DNA of 22,711 bases from positions 1 through 22,711 of the forward strand of contig JAHHRX010000029.1 in NCBI GenBank assembly GCA_020025545.1. Direction: 5' to 3'. Shown piece by piece: positions 6,943 through 15,976 of the stretch (the first letter of the stretch is position 1; each line of letters starts with the position of its first letter). The DNA is from Oscillospiraceae bacterium. Lineage in GTDB: Bacteria; Bacillota; Clostridia; Oscillospirales; Oscillospiraceae. The notes under the pieces are model-generated. The model was not told the DNA's origin. It did not search any database and saw nothing but the letters and a program-made list of their open reading frames with translations. The position numbers were made by a program, and so were the translations under genes.

Positions 6943-8361
6943 TCAGTCCGTTTTCTGCTGCCCATGGCGCTGCGCAAGAATCCGGGCATTTTCCTCAACC
7001 GCTTTTTTATTGAGAGGATACACAAAGGCCAGCAGAAGCAGAACCGTCAGATATCCCAGACAGGGAACCGCAGAGGAAATATTATAAATGCCGTCCAGCG
7101 CAGACCGGGACTGCTGGACAGTCTGACCTGCGGTAGTGCTCACATAGCCTACCACGGACAGGGCAAAGCCGCTGATACCCCCGGCAATGGCCTGGCCCAG
7201 CTTACGGCTGAAGGAATAGATGGCGTAAACCGTTCCGTCATCCCGACTGCCGGTCTTTACTTCCTGATAGTCGATGATGTCGGTGATAAAGGCCCAGATC
7301 ACCATATTAAAGAAGCCCATGCCCACAGAGCCCAGAAGCATCAGCGTGATATAGACCGCAGGATTGCGGGTGTGAATCACAAAAAGGATGCCATAGAACA
7401 CCGCGGCAATGGCGCAGCCTGCGATGCTGCATTCCTTTTTACCAAAGCGGTCAGCCAGCTTTCCGGCAAAGGGTGCCATGATGAGGGTAGGCAGAGCCGT
7501 AGCCATACCGCCGAAAATCATCAGGTCGGCATTGTTGAAGTAATCCTGAAACACATAGCTCAGCATGGCGGTGCCCAGCAGCTGGCACAGCAGCATGGCG
7601 ATGGCGGCCCCGATGACAGCGATCAGCGCCCGGTTTTTCAGCAGCACCTTGGTAAGTGCGAAGAATCCCCCACCCTGCTGACGCTTTTTAGAAGGGAGAT
7701 GAATGCGCTCGGTACACAGCTTATAGCAGGCGTAGTAACCTGCCATAGCCAAGAGGCCGAAGATGATTGCCAGCAAGGTAAACCGCTCCGGAAGCAGAAC
7801 GGACTGGCCGTCAACCTTTTGAAAGAGCACCAGCGGCGCTATGATGCCGATGGCGCCGCCGGCCAGCGTAGCACCCACACTGCGGAAGGTGGACAGGCTC
7901 GTGCGCCGGCTGGGATCCTCGGCAATAACAGATGCCATAGAGCCGTAAGGAATGTTTGCTGCGGTATAGAAGACACTGCCCCATAGGATATAGGTGACAA
8001 ACATATAGATAATTCGTCCTGTCACGGGCAGTCGGGCGGCGGGATGGAAGTACATCAGTGTGTTAATGATGAAAATAGGGATCGCCATACGCCTGATCCA
8101 TGGGCGGAAACGGCCATCTGCAGCGGGGGGGATAGTATCGACAATGCGTCCCATACCCACATCTGTAAAGGCATCCACGCAGCGGGCGGTCAGAAACAGA
8201 ATACCCGCCCAATAGGAGTTGACACCCAGAACATCGGTATAGAATTTCAGCAGAAAGCCGGAAGCAAAAATAAAGGTAAAGTCATTTGCAAGGTCTCCCA
8301 GAAGGTAACCGATCTTATCCCGCATACCGAAGGGGCGGGGAGTTTGAGAATTTTGAGGCAT
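6943..8361 (-). CDS. GPH-family sugar/glucuronide:cation symporter
   Basis: A 472-residue inner-membrane transporter of the glycoside-pentoside-hexuronide family (MelB/UidB/XynB relatives, MFS superfamily). The N-terminus RDKIGYLLGDLANDFTFIF and the following FYTDVLG...DAFTDVGMGRIVD are typical: the Asp residues of the first two helices and the loop form the cation/sugar site. About twelve hydrophobic segments can be traced, including the GKLADRFGKKE loop between the two halves. It is the last gene of the uronate operon, 20 bases after the glycosidase stop, so uptake of glucuronides or oligosaccharides that release glucuronate is the likely job. The start ATG is preceded by AAAAGGA at a slightly long spacing. 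Confidence 0.88.
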   Translation of the reverse strand: MPQNSQTPRPFGMRDKIGYLLGDLANDFTFIFASGFLLKFYTDVLGVNSYWAGILFLTARCVDAFTDVGMGRIVDTIPPAADGRFRPWIRRMAIPIFIINTLMYFHPAARLPVTGRIIYMFVTYILWGSVFYTAANIPYGSMASVIAEDPSRRTSLSTFRSVGATLAGGAIGIIAPLVLFQKVDGQSVLLPERFTLLAIIFGLLAMAGYYACYKLCTERIHLPSKKRQQGGGFFALTKVLLKNRALIAVIGAAIAMLLCQLLGTAMLSYVFQDYFNNADLMIFGGMATALPTLIMAPFAGKLADRFGKKECSIAGCAIAAVFYGILFVIHTRNPAVYITLMLLGSVGMGFFNMVIWAFITDIIDYQEVKTGSRDDGTVYAIYSFSRKLGQAIAGGISGFALSVVGYVSTTAGQTVQQSRSALDGIYNISSAVPCLGYLTVLLLLAFVYPLNKKAVEENARILAQRHGQQKTD

Positions 8362-8381
8362 AGATTCCGAAATCCTTTTGC

Positions 8382-10592
8382 TTATTTTTTGAACCGGATC
8401 AGTTTTTCATTGAGCTTGAAGGCCGTTCCATCCGGCAGCTTATTGCCTGCCATCTTGATGATTTCCTCCAGACGCACGGAGCGCAGCATTCCCAGCATTC
8501 CGCTGATACTTTTGCCCATGCCAGCCTGCGCCGCCATGGATGCAATCATTTCTCTCAGCATGGGGCCTGCCTCCGGGTGATCCAAAAGCTCCCCCAGTTT
8601 GTCCCGAACCGAGCAGTATCCCTCCGGAAACTCCATATTATGCTCCACCCCGTCACTGTCGAACCAGTTCCCGGCATTGCCACGGCTATCCGGCAGCGTA
8701 TAGTCGGGATTGGGCTCTTTAACACCTCTGAGAAGGATCTGATCATCCCGTGCACCCGATGCCTTTGCCGTCAGGATGTTGTCCCCCTGCGCCAGACGCA
8801 CATTTTTAAAGACACACTCGTGATCCACCGCCTTGCACTTGCCTACCCTGTCCTTGTTGAGATACAGCGTCACTGCAGGACAGTTGGTGTAGACAGTCAC
8901 ATTGCGCTGTCCGGGCGCACGGTCTGTAAAGCGGGAGCCGCAGATATGCACCATAGGGGCCTCTGTCCAGTATGCCTTATAGAGGAAGAAGCTGTCCTTT
9001 TTGGTCTTGCGGTCATAGGTCACAAGCCCCTTGTTGTTTCTGCCCTTGCAGCCCCCCTCGTCCCGGGCATCGGCAGCAAAATCAAACATATTCCACACAT
9101 AAGTGGACCAGAGGTAGGGACGCTTTGCAAAGATTTTCAGCATTTCTCGGTGATAATACGCCTGATATTCTTCGGTATAGTCATGGTTTTCCGGTTTTTC
9201 GGAATGCCATGCAAGAATTGCTTCTGCGCCATACTCAGAAAGTCCCAAAGCACGATCGGGATTCTTTCGATGAAATTCATCCAGCCACAGGGCATTGTCT
9301 TGGATTTCTCCGCCGTACCAGCCGAAATAATGGTTGTAGCTCTGAACATCCGTGATATACACATGCTCGGAATGCATGGGAACCATGCTCACCTGCGCCA
9401 TGGTGGTGAGACGGCTGGGATCCATGGCCTTCGCCAGCGCATTCAGCTGGCCAAGATTCCGGTAAAGCGCTTCGCTTTCGCCGCCGATGGTAATTTCGTT
9501 GCTGATGCCCCAGAAGCAGATGGCGCAGTGGTTATAATTCTGTGCAATCAGCTCCTTCATCTGATCCAGTGTGTTCTGTCTGGCATCTTCGCCGGGGCGG
9601 AACAGAGAAATGAAGGGAATCTCCGCCCAAACCACCATGCCGGCCGCATCGCAGAGATCATAGAAGAACTGATCATGCTGATAGTGGGCAAGCCTAATGG
9701 TGTTGGCCCCCACTTCTTGGATGAGCTTCATGTCCTCCCGGTGGTCGTCACGGCTGATGGCCCAGCCCTTGTCCAGACGGTCCTGATGGCGGCTGACTCC
9801 GTGAAGGGGGCAGGACCTTCCGTTGAGGAAGAAGCCCTTTTCCGGATCCACATGGAAGCTGCGGTAGCCGTAGCGAACGCTCACAATATCGCAGATTTCC
9901 CCGTCCTTTTTCAGGGTCAGCCGAGCGGTGTAGAGATAGGGATCTGCTGTGCCGTTCCAAAGGCGGGGCTCTGCCAGTTCCATGACCATGGCGGTATGTG
10001 CTTCAGCCGGGACTTCGCCGGAGGCCATAACATCACCTGCGGCATTCAAAAGCTCAGCCGACACAGTGCAGCCCTCGGCATCCACCGGAAAAGCATCGAT
10101 TCGGGTGGTGCCGGTCACATATGGGGTTACGAACGCGCCCTGTGTGCCGCTGCGCAGCAGGTCAAAATGGGCAGGTGCCGTTTCCATAAAGGTCACATTC
10201 CGGTAAATGCCGCCGAAGAATGTAAAATCCGCATGCTGCGGGTAAACATCGCATTCCTCATTGGTCACATTCACCGTCAAAATGTTGTTTTCCGGCTGCA
10301 TCAGCGCTGTCAGCTCAAACCGGAAGGTGGAAAAGCCGCCGCGATGCACACCAAGCCGGGTCCCGTTGCAGCTGACAGCTGCAATGTGGTTTACGCCTTC
10401 AAACTGAATATACTGGCGTTTCCCCGCCGTAGGATCCGGCAGCTGAATCTCATAGATCCCGTGTCCCCGCCAGTAGTCGTTTCCGCCGTCCTGTCCGTCC
10501 AGACTGTTCCATGTATGAGGCAGAGAGACCCGGATTTGCGTCTCACCGGATTTTGCAAAGAGGGCATGATTCAAAATAATCTCAGTTCGCAT
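8382..10592 (-). CDS. GH2 glycosidase, probable beta-glucuronidase
   Basis: A 736-residue glycoside hydrolase family 2 protein without a signal peptide, so cytoplasmic. It has the sugar-binding jelly-roll domain (about 1-140), the Ig-like domain (140-245) and the TIM barrel (250-545). The acid/base is Glu366 in WGISNE and the nucleophile Glu453 in LSEYGAE. An Asn-x-Lys triplet (Asn519, Lys521) aligns with the carboxylate-binding N-K pair of E. coli beta-glucuronidase, though similar GxNDKGLVTYDRK sequences occur in some GH2 beta-galactosidases. A C-terminal extension (about 655-736) is helical and of a type seen in gut clostridial GH2 enzymes. The surrounding genes degrade glucuronate, which favours beta-glucuronidase; beta-galacturonidase or beta-galactosidase remain possible. 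Confidence 0.82.
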   Translation of the reverse strand: MRTEIILNHALFAKSGETQIRVSLPHTWNSLDGQDGGNDYWRGHGIYEIQLPDPTAGKRQYIQFEGVNHIAAVSCNGTRLGVHRGGFSTFRFELTALMQPENNILTVNVTNEECDVYPQHADFTFFGGIYRNVTFMETAPAHFDLLRSGTQGAFVTPYVTGTTRIDAFPVDAEGCTVSAELLNAAGDVMASGEVPAEAHTAMVMELAEPRLWNGTADPYLYTARLTLKKDGEICDIVSVRYGYRSFHVDPEKGFFLNGRSCPLHGVSRHQDRLDKGWAISRDDHREDMKLIQEVGANTIRLAHYQHDQFFYDLCDAAGMVVWAEIPFISLFRPGEDARQNTLDQMKELIAQNYNHCAICFWGISNEITIGGESEALYRNLGQLNALAKAMDPSRLTTMAQVSMVPMHSEHVYITDVQSYNHYFGWYGGEIQDNALWLDEFHRKNPDRALGLSEYGAEAILAWHSEKPENHDYTEEYQAYYHREMLKIFAKRPYLWSTYVWNMFDFAADARDEGGCKGRNNKGLVTYDRKTKKDSFFLYKAYWTEAPMVHICGSRFTDRAPGQRNVTVYTNCPAVTLYLNKDRVGKCKAVDHECVFKNVRLAQGDNILTAKASGARDDQILLRGVKEPNPDYTLPDSRGNAGNWFDSDGVEHNMEFPEGYCSVRDKLGELLDHPEAGPMLREMIASMAAQAGMGKSISGMLGMLRSVRLEEIIKMAGNKLPDGTAFKLNEKLIRFKK

Positions 10593-10648
10593 TAGTATTG
10601 TCCTTTCCTTGTCCGCAGTATCTGCGCGCTGTTATAGATGCAAAACGC

Positions 10649-11677
10649 TTAGCGCTGGATTCGTCCGGAGCCGTCGCCGCCGGCAAGCTTCTCCACCTCG
10701 GATACGGTGACCATATTGCAGTCTCCCTCAACGGAATGCTTCAGAGCAGATGCAGCCACCGCAAATTCCACCGCAGACTGGGTATCCTTGCCGGTGAGCA
10801 GGCTGTAAATCAGTCCGCCGCCGAAGGCATCTCCGCCCCCCACCCGGTCGATGATGTGCAGGTCATACGTTTTAGAGAAGCAGAACGCATTCTTTGCCAC
10901 ATTGTAAAGCATGGCAGACCAGCCGTTATCGAAAGCGGAATGGCTCTCCCGCAGGGTAATTGCCACCATCTCAAAGCCGAACTTGTCCGCCAACTGCTTG
11001 GCTACGGATTTGTAACCCTGATGGTTCAGCTTGCCGCCGCAAATATCCGCAGCCTCTGCCTCGATGCCAAACACATCCTTGGCATCCTCCTCGTTGGAGA
11101 TGCACACATCTACATATCGGCAAAGCTCTGTCATGGCTTTTCTCGCCTGCTCACGATTCCAGAGCTTGCTGCGGTAGTTGAGATCGCAGGAGATCTTCAT
11201 TTTCCGGGCCTTTGCGGCCTTGCAGGCTTCCCTGCATATCTCCTCCAGATTTTCCCCCAGCGCCGGAGTGATGCCGGTAAAGTGAAACCAATCAGCGCCC
11301 TCAAAAATGGCATCCCAGTCGAACTCTTCGGGCTTTGCCTCCCCAAAGGCGGAATGTGCCCGGTCATAGATGCAGACGGAGCCACGCTGGGAAGCGCCCT
11401 TTTCGTTGAAGTAAATGCCCACCCGGTCGCCGCCCCGGACGATTTTGGTGGTGTCCACGCCGTAGCGGCGCAGACTGTTGACGGCAGCCTGACCGATGGC
11501 ATGGGCAGGGAGCTTCGTGACAAATGCGGCATCCATGCCGTAGTTTGCAAGGGACACCGCCACATTGGCTTCGCCGCCGCCGAAGGAAAACGCCACATGG
11601 TCGCATTGCACAAAGCGCTCGTAGTGATAGGGCTGAAGCCGCAGCATCAGCTCACCGAAAGTAACGATTTTTGCCAT
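10649..11677 (-). CDS. kdgK: 2-keto-3-deoxygluconate kinase (PfkB family)
   Basis: Ribokinase/PfkB sugar kinase of 342 residues, predicted to phosphorylate 2-keto-3-deoxy-D-gluconate to KDPG. The N-terminal KIVTFGELMLRLQP and the glycine-rich FGGGEANVAVSLANYG (32-47) are typical of KDG kinases. The C-terminal anion-hole motif RVGGGDAFGGGLIYSL carries the catalytic base Asp283. It is followed by the GH2 gene after 56 bases and preceded by KDPG aldolase, its direct pathway partner. The ATG has AAAGGAG upstream. Another PfkB sugar specificity is formally possible, but the operon makes KDG the natural substrate. Confidence 0.92.
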   Translation of the reverse strand: MAKIVTFGELMLRLQPYHYERFVQCDHVAFSFGGGEANVAVSLANYGMDAAFVTKLPAHAIGQAAVNSLRRYGVDTTKIVRGGDRVGIYFNEKGASQRGSVCIYDRAHSAFGEAKPEEFDWDAIFEGADWFHFTGITPALGENLEEICREACKAAKARKMKISCDLNYRSKLWNREQARKAMTELCRYVDVCISNEEDAKDVFGIEAEAADICGGKLNHQGYKSVAKQLADKFGFEMVAITLRESHSAFDNGWSAMLYNVAKNAFCFSKTYDLHIIDRVGGGDAFGGGLIYSLLTGKDTQSAVEFAVAASALKHSVEGDCNMVTVSEVEKLAGGDGSGRIQR

Positions 11678-11698
11678 GGTAAAACTCCTTTCTGCCTG

Positions 11699-12325
11699 TT
11701 AGCCCAGGGCAGTCCGGCGTGCCTCAGCGCAAAGCCGGGTAATATGCGCAAAATTTCCGTCCGCAATCTCCGCCTTGGGGCAAACCCAGCTGCCGCCCAC
11801 GGCGTGAACGAAGGGAGCTTCCATGTACTCCCGCAGATTCCGGGCATTTACGCCGCCGGTAGGAATGAACCGGATTCCCCCAAAAGGAGCCGAAAGGCTC
11901 TCCATTGCCTTCAGACCGCCGTAGACATTGGCAGGAAAGAACTTGACCACCTTGAGGCCCATTGCCATGGCCGCCATGATCTCAGTGGGAGTCACGCAGC
12001 CGGGAGTCACGGCAATATGGTGCGCAATGCACCACGCCACCACTTCCCGGTCAAAGCCCGGGGAGACAATGAACTTTGCGCCCATACTGACCGCCAGACG
12101 GCACTGCTCCAAATTGACAACCGTGCCCGCCCCCACCAGCATCTGAGGGCAGTTTTCGGAAACTGCCCGAATGGAATCCGCAGCCGCAGGCGTGCGGAGG
12201 GTAATTTCCATCACATCAATGCCGCCGGCAGCCATGGCATTGGCAGTGGGGACGGCATCCTCCGCATGCTCCAGCACCACAACCGGAACCACCCCGGCTT
12301 TTGCAAATCTCTCTAAAACCTCCAC
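11699..12325 (-). CDS. kdgA: KDPG (2-dehydro-3-deoxyphosphogluconate) aldolase
   Basis: Class I aldolase of 208 residues that splits KDPG into pyruvate and glyceraldehyde-3-phosphate. With the start chosen here, the conserved features are GVVPVVVLE (11-19), Glu40 in VMEITLRT, the GAGTV loop (65-69) and the Schiff-base Lys128 in KVVKFFPAN. An upstream in-frame ATG at 12454 would extend the protein back through the end of uxuB. The GTG at 12325 is preferred: AAGGAGG, which begins inside the uxuB TAA, lies 8 bases before it and the length then matches E. coli Eda (213). This makes a tightly coupled uxuB-kdgA junction. Whether it also cleaves the galactonate epimer cannot be read from sequence. 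Confidence 0.93.
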   Translation of the reverse strand: MEVLERFAKAGVVPVVVLEHAEDAVPTANAMAAGGIDVMEITLRTPAAADSIRAVSENCPQMLVGAGTVVNLEQCRLAVSMGAKFIVSPGFDREVVAWCIAHHIAVTPGCVTPTEIMAAMAMGLKVVKFFPANVYGGLKAMESLSAPFGGIRFIPTGGVNARNLREYMEAPFVHAVGGSWVCPKAEIADGNFAHITRLCAEARRTALG

Positions 12326-12338
12326 ATCTGCCCCCTCC

Positions 12339-13181
12339 TTATACGCCGGAATAGGCGGCGAAGCCGCAGTCGATGGGCAGCACCACACCGGTAATTGCAG
12401 AAGCCGCCTTGTCATCGCAGAGGAACATGGCAGCGCCAAGCAGCTCGTCAGCATCCACGAAGCGGCCCATGGGGGTGCCTCTCAGAATTTTAGCCGAGCG
12501 GGCAGTGGGAGTCCCATCGGGATGAAAGAGCAAAGACCGATTCTGTGCAGACACCAGAAAACCCGGGGCAATGGCATTGCAGCGGATGTTTGTTCCGGCG
12601 AAGTGGGTGGCGAGCCACTGGGTAAAGTTGGAAATTGCAGCCTTAGCGGCGGAATATGCAGGAATTTTGGTAAGAGGTGTCAAGGCATTCATGGAAGAAA
12701 TGTTCAGGATACATCCGTGCTGCCTTTCCGCCATATCCTTGGCAAATATCTGGGTGGGCAGCAGGGTCCCCTGAAAGTTCAGCTTGAACACAAAGTCCAC
12801 ACCGCCTGGATCCAGATCAAAAAAGGACTTCCCTCCCTCTTTTGCCTCGTGCTGATACTCATTGTCGGTGGTTGCCCGGGGATTGTTGCCGCCGGCACCG
12901 TTGATGAGAATGTCACAGGGACCCAAATCCTTCAGAACTGCCTGATGAACAGCCTCCAGATCTTCCGCCGCAAGGACATTGGCCTGATAGCCGCGACACA
13001 CATAGCCATCGGCATTGTGTTCTTCTGCCAGCTTCCTGACAGCAGCTTCGTTGAGATCCAGCGCCGCAACCTTGGCACCGCTCCGGGCAAAGGCGCCGGC
13101 CATGGCGCCGCAGATCAGTCCGCCGGCGCCGGTAATTACAACGACCTTGTCGGTAAAGTCAATATTTAAGGGGAGATTCAT
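12339..13181 (-). CDS. uxuB: SDR-type D-mannonate oxidoreductase (fructuronate reductase)
   Basis: A 280-residue short-chain dehydrogenase that should interconvert D-fructuronate and D-mannonate with NAD(P)H. It shows the Rossmann glycine motif VVVITGAGGLICG (13-25), NGAGGNNP (94-101) and the catalytic Ser162/Ser163, Tyr176 and Lys180 in YSAAK. The NPRATTDNEY stretch and the substrate loop around 240 fit the SDR mannonate oxidoreductases of Firmicutes, which are unrelated to the long-chain E. coli UxuB. It sits between uxuA and KDPG aldolase. The start is preceded by TGAGGTAAG. Gluconate 5-dehydrogenase is the main alternative, less likely given uxuA and uxaC next door. Confidence 0.87.
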   Translation of the reverse strand: MNLPLNIDFTDKVVVITGAGGLICGAMAGAFARSGAKVAALDLNEAAVRKLAEEHNADGYVCRGYQANVLAAEDLEAVHQAVLKDLGPCDILINGAGGNNPRATTDNEYQHEAKEGGKSFFDLDPGGVDFVFKLNFQGTLLPTQIFAKDMAERQHGCILNISSMNALTPLTKIPAYSAAKAAISNFTQWLATHFAGTNIRCNAIAPGFLVSAQNRSLLFHPDGTPTARSAKILRGTPMGRFVDADELLGAAMFLCDDKAASAITGVVLPIDCGFAAYSGV

Positions 13182-13198
13182 AATGCTTACCTCATTTT

Positions 13199-14302
13199 CT
13201 ATAGAGTATTATTAGTTTTTTCATCCAGTCTATCCAGCATATCCCACACACCAAGCATATACATAATGCCCATTGCACGGTCATACAGCCCATAGCCAGG
13301 ACGGACGGTGCCGGGGCCTTCCCCCCACAGGTGCCGGCCGTGGTCGGGGCGGATATAACCTGCAAAGCCACAGTCGTGGTAGGCTTTCAGAATCTCGAGA
13401 ATTCCGGTATCCCCGTCGCAGTCCCGGTGAGAGGCTTCGGAAAAGTCCCCGCCCGGGAAGTGCTTCACATTCCGGATATGCGCAAATGCAATCCGGTCGC
13501 AATGCCTGCGGATAATATCCGCCACATTGTTTTCGGGGTTTGCGCCCAGAGAACCGGAGCAAAGAGTCAGGCAGCTACAGGGATCATCCACCATCTTCAG
13601 AAACCGGTCGATACTCTTTTCGTCCACCAGAAGCCTCGGCAGTCCGAAAATGTCCCAAGGGGGATCATCCATGTGAATGGCCATTTTTACTTGGCATTCC
13701 CGGCAGGTCGGCATAATCGCCTCCAGAAAATACCTGAGATTTGCCCAGAGCTTTTCGTGCTCTACGCCTTTATAGGCCTTAAAAAGCTCGTCGAGCTTTG
13801 CCATACGCTCCGGCTCCCAGCCGGGAAACGACATATTGTACTTTTCCGTAAAGTCCAGAATGTACTTGGCCATGGCTTTGTAGTCATCTTGGATCCTATT
13901 CTTTTCGTAGTAAAGGGCGGTGGAGCCGTCCCCCAGAGGATGGAAAAGATCGGAGCGTGTCCAGTCGAAAACGGGCATGAAATTATAGCAGATGACCTTA
14001 ACGCCGAACCGGGATAGATTGCGGATGCACTGCTTATAATTTTCGATATACATATCCCGGGTGGGCAGGCCGATCTTGATATCGTCGTGGACATTCACAG
14101 ACTCCACCACATCCATGTGAAAGCCGTATTCGTCCAACTGTTTCTTTACTTTTGCAATTTCCGAAATCTCCCAGACCTCACCGGGCATTTTGTGGTGCAG
14201 CGCCCACACAATGCCGGTCACACCGGGAATCTGTCTGATATCCGAGAGCTTGATGCTGTCGTTTCCCTCGCCGTACCAGCGGAAAACCATCTGCATTGGC
14301 AT
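13199..14302 (-). CDS. uxuA: D-mannonate dehydratase
   Basis: Converts D-mannonate to 2-keto-3-deoxygluconate; a TIM-barrel enzyme of the xylose-isomerase-like fold needing Mn2+ or Fe2+. The 367 residues are within the Firmicute range (E. coli UxuA is 394). The four expected metal ligands are all visible: His210 in MAIHMDDPP, Cys248 in LTLCSGSLGANPEN, His275 in FAHIRNVK and Asp320 in RPDHGRHLWGE. The ATG at 14302 follows AGGAGGG with about 7 bases of spacing. It is the second gene of the operon, 21 bases after uxaC. Confidence 0.96.
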   Translation of the reverse strand: MPMQMVFRWYGEGNDSIKLSDIRQIPGVTGIVWALHHKMPGEVWEISEIAKVKKQLDEYGFHMDVVESVNVHDDIKIGLPTRDMYIENYKQCIRNLSRFGVKVICYNFMPVFDWTRSDLFHPLGDGSTALYYEKNRIQDDYKAMAKYILDFTEKYNMSFPGWEPERMAKLDELFKAYKGVEHEKLWANLRYFLEAIMPTCRECQVKMAIHMDDPPWDIFGLPRLLVDEKSIDRFLKMVDDPCSCLTLCSGSLGANPENNVADIIRRHCDRIAFAHIRNVKHFPGGDFSEASHRDCDGDTGILEILKAYHDCGFAGYIRPDHGRHLWGEGPGTVRPGYGLYDRAMGIMYMLGVWDMLDRLDEKTNNTL

Positions 14303-14323
14303 AGCAATCCCTCCTGAGCGTAA

Positions 14324-15721
14324 TTACAAATTAAAATACCGTTTGGCGTTATTTGCGCAGATGTCCTGCACCAGAGATCCCAAAAAGTTTATATCTGCCG
14401 GATACTCTCCGTTTTCCACCCATGTCCCTAGAAGGTTGCACAGGATCCGGCGGAAATATTCGTGGCGGGCATAGCTGAGAAGGCTTCTGGAATCCGTCAG
14501 CATGCCCACGAAATTTCCCAGAATACCCAGATTGGCAAGGCTTGTCAGCTGATCCTGTATACCCGTTTTGTGGTCGTTGAACCACCATGCGGAGCCGTGC
14601 TGGATTTTGCCGGGGATCTCATCGCTTTGGAACGCCCCAAGCAGGGTATCGATCCACTGGTTATCCGCAGGATTCAGGCTGTACAGAATGGTCTTTGGCA
14701 GGGCGTTTTCCTTCTCCCACGCATCCATCAAAGCAAAAAGTGCTCCGCAGCTGTCTGTGGATGCCATACAGTCAAAGCCTGCATCGGGGCCAAGTTCCGC
14801 CATGGCTGCGGTATTGGGATTGCGCATGCAGCTGAAATGGATCTGCATGACCCAGCCCAGCTTATGATATTCTCTTCCACAGTGCAGCAGCAGATAAGTC
14901 TGGTAACCCTCGATTTCTTCCTTTGTAAGAGCCATTCCTGCCAGCGCCTTTTGCACAACCGCATCCAGTGCTTTCTGCGGCAGGATGCAGTACATTACAT
15001 AGTCAAGACCGTGATCGGCAGCCCGACAGCCCATGGAATTAAAAAAGTGCATCCGGGAAGAAAGCGCTTCGGCAACATCCGCCGCCGTTGTGATTTTGAA
15101 GCCGGCGGCTTTTTCAAGTTTTGCAATATACTGCGCAAATCCCGCCTTATGAATATTGAGGGCAGGATCCGGGCGGAAGCTGGGATACACTTTCGCTGCA
15201 AAATCCGTCTGTGCCAAAAGGCCGTGATATTTGAGATCGCTGCAGGGGTCGTCCGTCGTTCCGATCATAGCCACATTGCTCATACGGATCAGATTTCGGG
15301 CGCTGAAAGCCGGCTCAGCCAGTTTCTTTTCCGTCAGCTCCCAGACCTCCTGAGCCGTCTGACCGCTGAGATTTCCCTCGTAGCCGAAGAAATTTTTCAG
15401 TTCCAGATGGCACCAGTGGTACATGGGATTTCCGACAGCTCTCGGCAAAGCCTCGGCAAATTTCTGGAATTTTTCCCGATCCGGTGCGCAGCCGGTAATG
15501 AATTTCTCAGCTACCCCATTGGAGCGCATAATGCGCCACTTGTAGTGGTCCCCCTCCAGCCAGAGCCGGGTGATGTTGGAAAAGCGTCTGTCTTTATAGA
15601 TATCTTTGGGGTCAATGTGACAGTGATAGTCATAGATGGGCATTCCGGCGGCGTACTCACGGTAGAGCTTTACAGCAGCAGGATTGCTTAAGAGAAAATT
15701 ATTATCAAGAAACGAAGCCAT
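14324..15721 (-). CDS. uxaC: Glucuronate (uronate) isomerase
   Basis: Isomerises D-glucuronate to D-fructuronate, and galacturonate to tagaturonate; an amidohydrolase-superfamily metal enzyme of 465 residues. The N-terminal YDYHCHIDPKDI carries the metal-binding His33 and His35, followed by the typical DHYKWRIMRSNGV (substrate loop) and later FLLHCGREY/MQIHFSCMRN and TDSRSLLSYARHEYFRRI near the C-terminus. An in-frame start 51 bases upstream is open, but the ATG at 15721 has AGGAGGAG immediately upstream and matches the family N-terminus MASFLDNNFLL. First gene of the uronate operon. Confidence 0.96.
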   Translation of the reverse strand: MASFLDNNFLLSNPAAVKLYREYAAGMPIYDYHCHIDPKDIYKDRRFSNITRLWLEGDHYKWRIMRSNGVAEKFITGCAPDREKFQKFAEALPRAVGNPMYHWCHLELKNFFGYEGNLSGQTAQEVWELTEKKLAEPAFSARNLIRMSNVAMIGTTDDPCSDLKYHGLLAQTDFAAKVYPSFRPDPALNIHKAGFAQYIAKLEKAAGFKITTAADVAEALSSRMHFFNSMGCRAADHGLDYVMYCILPQKALDAVVQKALAGMALTKEEIEGYQTYLLLHCGREYHKLGWVMQIHFSCMRNPNTAAMAELGPDAGFDCMASTDSCGALFALMDAWEKENALPKTILYSLNPADNQWIDTLLGAFQSDEIPGKIQHGSAWWFNDHKTGIQDQLTSLANLGILGNFVGMLTDSRSLLSYARHEYFRRILCNLLGTWVENGEYPADINFLGSLVQDICANNAKRYFNL

Positions 15722-15767
15722 AGCATCTCCTCCTTTTGTTATCATGCCCAATATGCCGCAAATAAAG

Positions 15768-15783
15768 TACAATCATAATTGTA
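15768..15783. promoter_or_regulatory. Candidate operator over a possible uxaC -10 element
   Basis: The perfect inverted repeat TACAAT-CATA-ATTGTA encloses TATGAT (15772-15777 on the minus strand), a plausible -10, 47-62 bases before the uxaC start codon. I see no good -35. The half-site resembles the ACAAATTTGTA stretch in the regulator's own promoter, suggesting a common protein, but this is inference. Confidence 0.4.
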
Positions 15784-15940
15784 AATATCGGCTGACACAT
15801 GGCGTTCTTGCTGTGATTTGGCAGTATCAGGCAAAACTCGCGCAGGACAAAATGTACGGGGCGCATGGTGTTCTGGACGGACTGGGATCATCTCAAAGTC
15901 CCCCATCAGCCCAAGAGAGCTTATTGGAAGCAAAAAGGAT

Positions 15941-15976
15941 AAAAATCGGGCGTGCCGCAGAGATTGCGGCACGCCC
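15941..15976 (-). terminator. Intrinsic terminator upstream of uxaC
   Basis: A perfect 12-bp stem (15948-15959 with 15965-15976), loop of five, is followed on the minus strand by GATTTTTATCCTTTTT. It would stop leftward transcripts arriving from the 16000-16300 region before uxaC. It therefore either ends a lost gene or is an attenuator. Confidence 0.75.

Noticed and set aside
8577..10595. Plus-strand frame of 672 codons
   Set aside because: It is antisense to the GH2 gene with intact catalytic motifs; long antisense frames are expected with this codon use.
10636..10656. Possible catabolite-responsive (cre) site between kdgK and the GH2 gene
   Set aside because: The sequence around ATGCAAAACGCTTAGCG misses the central CG position of the consensus by one base and lies inside the operon at a gene junction.
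10598..12316. Plus-strand frame of 572 codons
   Set aside because: It runs antisense across two genes (kdgK and kdgA) and their junction, which a real gene would not do here; no motif seen.
14462..15691. Plus-strand frame of 409 codons
   Set aside because: It is antisense to uxaC, which has family length and metal-binding motifs.
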